Assembly: GCA_003819755.1 (NCBI GenBank)
Contig: RPQK01000517.1
Coordinates: forward strand, 1-5,804
Length of the DNA: 5,804 nucleotides
Reading direction: 5' to 3'
Origin: Acidobacteriota bacterium
GTDB lineage: Bacteria > Acidobacteriota > UBA6911 > RPQK01
This document shows positions 5,495 to 5,804 of this stretch, one piece after another (the stretch's first letter is position 1; each line of letters opens with the position of its first letter). The position numbers and the translations under genes are program-made. The notes under the pieces are model-generated. The model was not told where the DNA came from. It ran no database searches and saw nothing but the letters and a program-made list of their open reading frames with translations.

Positions 5495-5758
5495 GCAGAA
5501 GTCAGGAGTCGGACAAGCAGAAGTCAGAAGTCAGAAGTCAGAAGTCAGAAGTCAGAAGTCAGAAGAAAAGAAGTCAGAAGTCAGAAGTCGGAAAACCAGA
5601 AGTCAGGAGTCAGAAGTCAGAAGTCGGAAAACCAGGAGTCAGAAGTCAGAAGTCGGAAAACCAGGAGTCAGAAGTCAGAAGTCAGAAGAAAAGAAGGAGA
5701 GCGCTATGTCTCGTTCTGCCTTCCCATTCTGACTTCTGACTTCTGACTCCTGACTTCT
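5495..5758. repeat. GTCAGAA heptamer array with an inverted arm (short tandem repeat palindrome)
   Basis: From about 5495 to 5690 the plus strand is a degenerate array of the heptamer GTCAGAA with variants GTCAGGA and GTCGGAA. A longer unit is superimposed: GTCGGAAAACCAG recurs at 5587, 5623 and 5652, with spacings of 36 and 29 nt that differ by exactly one heptamer. The inverted arm at 5727-5758 (heptamers of TTCTGAC) is the reverse complement of 5598-5629 at 31 of 32 positions. The unit contains no spacers, so it is not a CRISPR array. Seven is not a multiple of three, so all frames give repetitive pseudo-peptides, and none looks like a real protein. Confidence 0.88.
5679..5716 (+). repeat. 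direct repeat copy A containing a ribosome-binding site and ATG (mini-ORF 5706-5732)
   Basis: This 38-nt segment matches 5767-5804 with a single difference (T5705 against A5793), at an offset of 88 nt. It carries AAGGAGA followed by an ATG at 5706. The frame reads only eight codons (MSRSAFPF) before a TGA at 5730-5732 supplied by the first inverted TTCTGAC heptamer. It looks like a duplicated gene start stranded in the repeat, possibly acting as an upstream mini-cistron. Confidence 0.75.
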
Positions 5759-5766
5759 AGTTTTTA

Positions 5767-5804
5767 AAGTCAGAAGAAAAGAAGGAGAGCGCAATGTCTC
5801 GTTC
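5767..5804 (+). repeat. direct repeat copy B, reaching the window edge
   Basis: Second copy of the 38-nt segment at 5679-5716, with one mismatch. It may continue beyond the window. Between the copies lie the inverted heptamer arm and a short TTTTTAA string. Confidence 0.8.
5794..5804 (+). CDS. possible start of a plus-strand gene, cut by the window edge
   Basis: An ATG at 5794 reads Met-Ser-Arg-Ser (the last codon incomplete) and runs off the window. Its support is the AAGGAGA at 5782-5788, with GGAG placed 6 nt before the ATG. The product cannot be recognised from four codons. If real, it is divergent from SOD, and the heptamer palindrome lies in the shared upstream region. Confidence 0.35.

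Noticed and set aside
5244..5739. Two plus-strand frames with SQKSEVR-type peptide repeats
   Set aside because: They are the heptamer array read in different frames plus antisense SOD sequence; every frame is repetitive, so no real protein is indicated.
5495..5758. CRISPR array
   Set aside because: Units are 7 nt with no unique spacers of 25-40 nt and no cas genes; the structure is a short tandem repeat with an inverted arm.
5495..5804. Insertion sequence at the right edge, with the 38-nt direct repeats as target-site duplication
   Set aside because: There is no transposase and no terminal inverted repeats, and 38 nt is too long for a usual target duplication; slippage or template switching fits better.

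Overview
The window is bacterial and fairly GC-rich, with four protein genes all read from the minus strand. From right to left (their transcription order) these are a Fe/Mn superoxide dismutase, a stand-alone LON-substrate-binding-domain protein, a secreted LacZ-type family GH2 glycoside hydrolase, and the N-terminal 284 residues of a PLP-dependent trans-sulfuration enzyme that runs off the left edge. A fifth gene may begin at the extreme right edge on the plus strand; only its Shine-Dalgarno site and four codons would lie inside. The mix of an oxic SOD, an exported LacZ-like enzyme and intergenic short tandem repeats would suit a soil-type lineage such as Acidobacteriota. This is an impression, not a demonstrated assignment.

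Layout: 1-853 (minus) trans-sulfuration enzyme, partial; 854-990 gap; 991-3747 (minus) GH2; 3748-3882 gap; 3883-4545 (minus) LON-domain protein; 4546-4782 gap; 4783-5412 (minus) SOD; 5413-5793 repeat-filled divergent gap; 5794-5804 (plus) possible start of the next gene. Gaps between same-strand genes are 135-237 bp, and two of them contain a plausible -10 box just ahead of the downstream start. The genes therefore look like separate transcription units and not an operon, and their functions show no shared pathway.

The striking part is between the genes. All four gaps contain short tandem repeats (9-nt units in two, 7/8-nt units in two) arranged as inverted repeats with the purine-rich arm first. 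For the three gaps that follow a complete minus-strand gene, the inverted repeat begins at or within two bases of the TAA stop codon, so each mRNA would carry a long purine/pyrimidine hairpin right after translation ends. In the SOD mRNA the same place also holds four GGGG runs with exact 8-nt spacing, a strong G-quadruplex candidate. At the right edge a 38-nt segment carrying a ribosome-binding site and ATG is duplicated on either side of an inverted repeat arm, leaving an eight-codon mini-ORF in front of the presumed real start. These elements are the best candidates for something undescribed; the genes themselves belong to known families.
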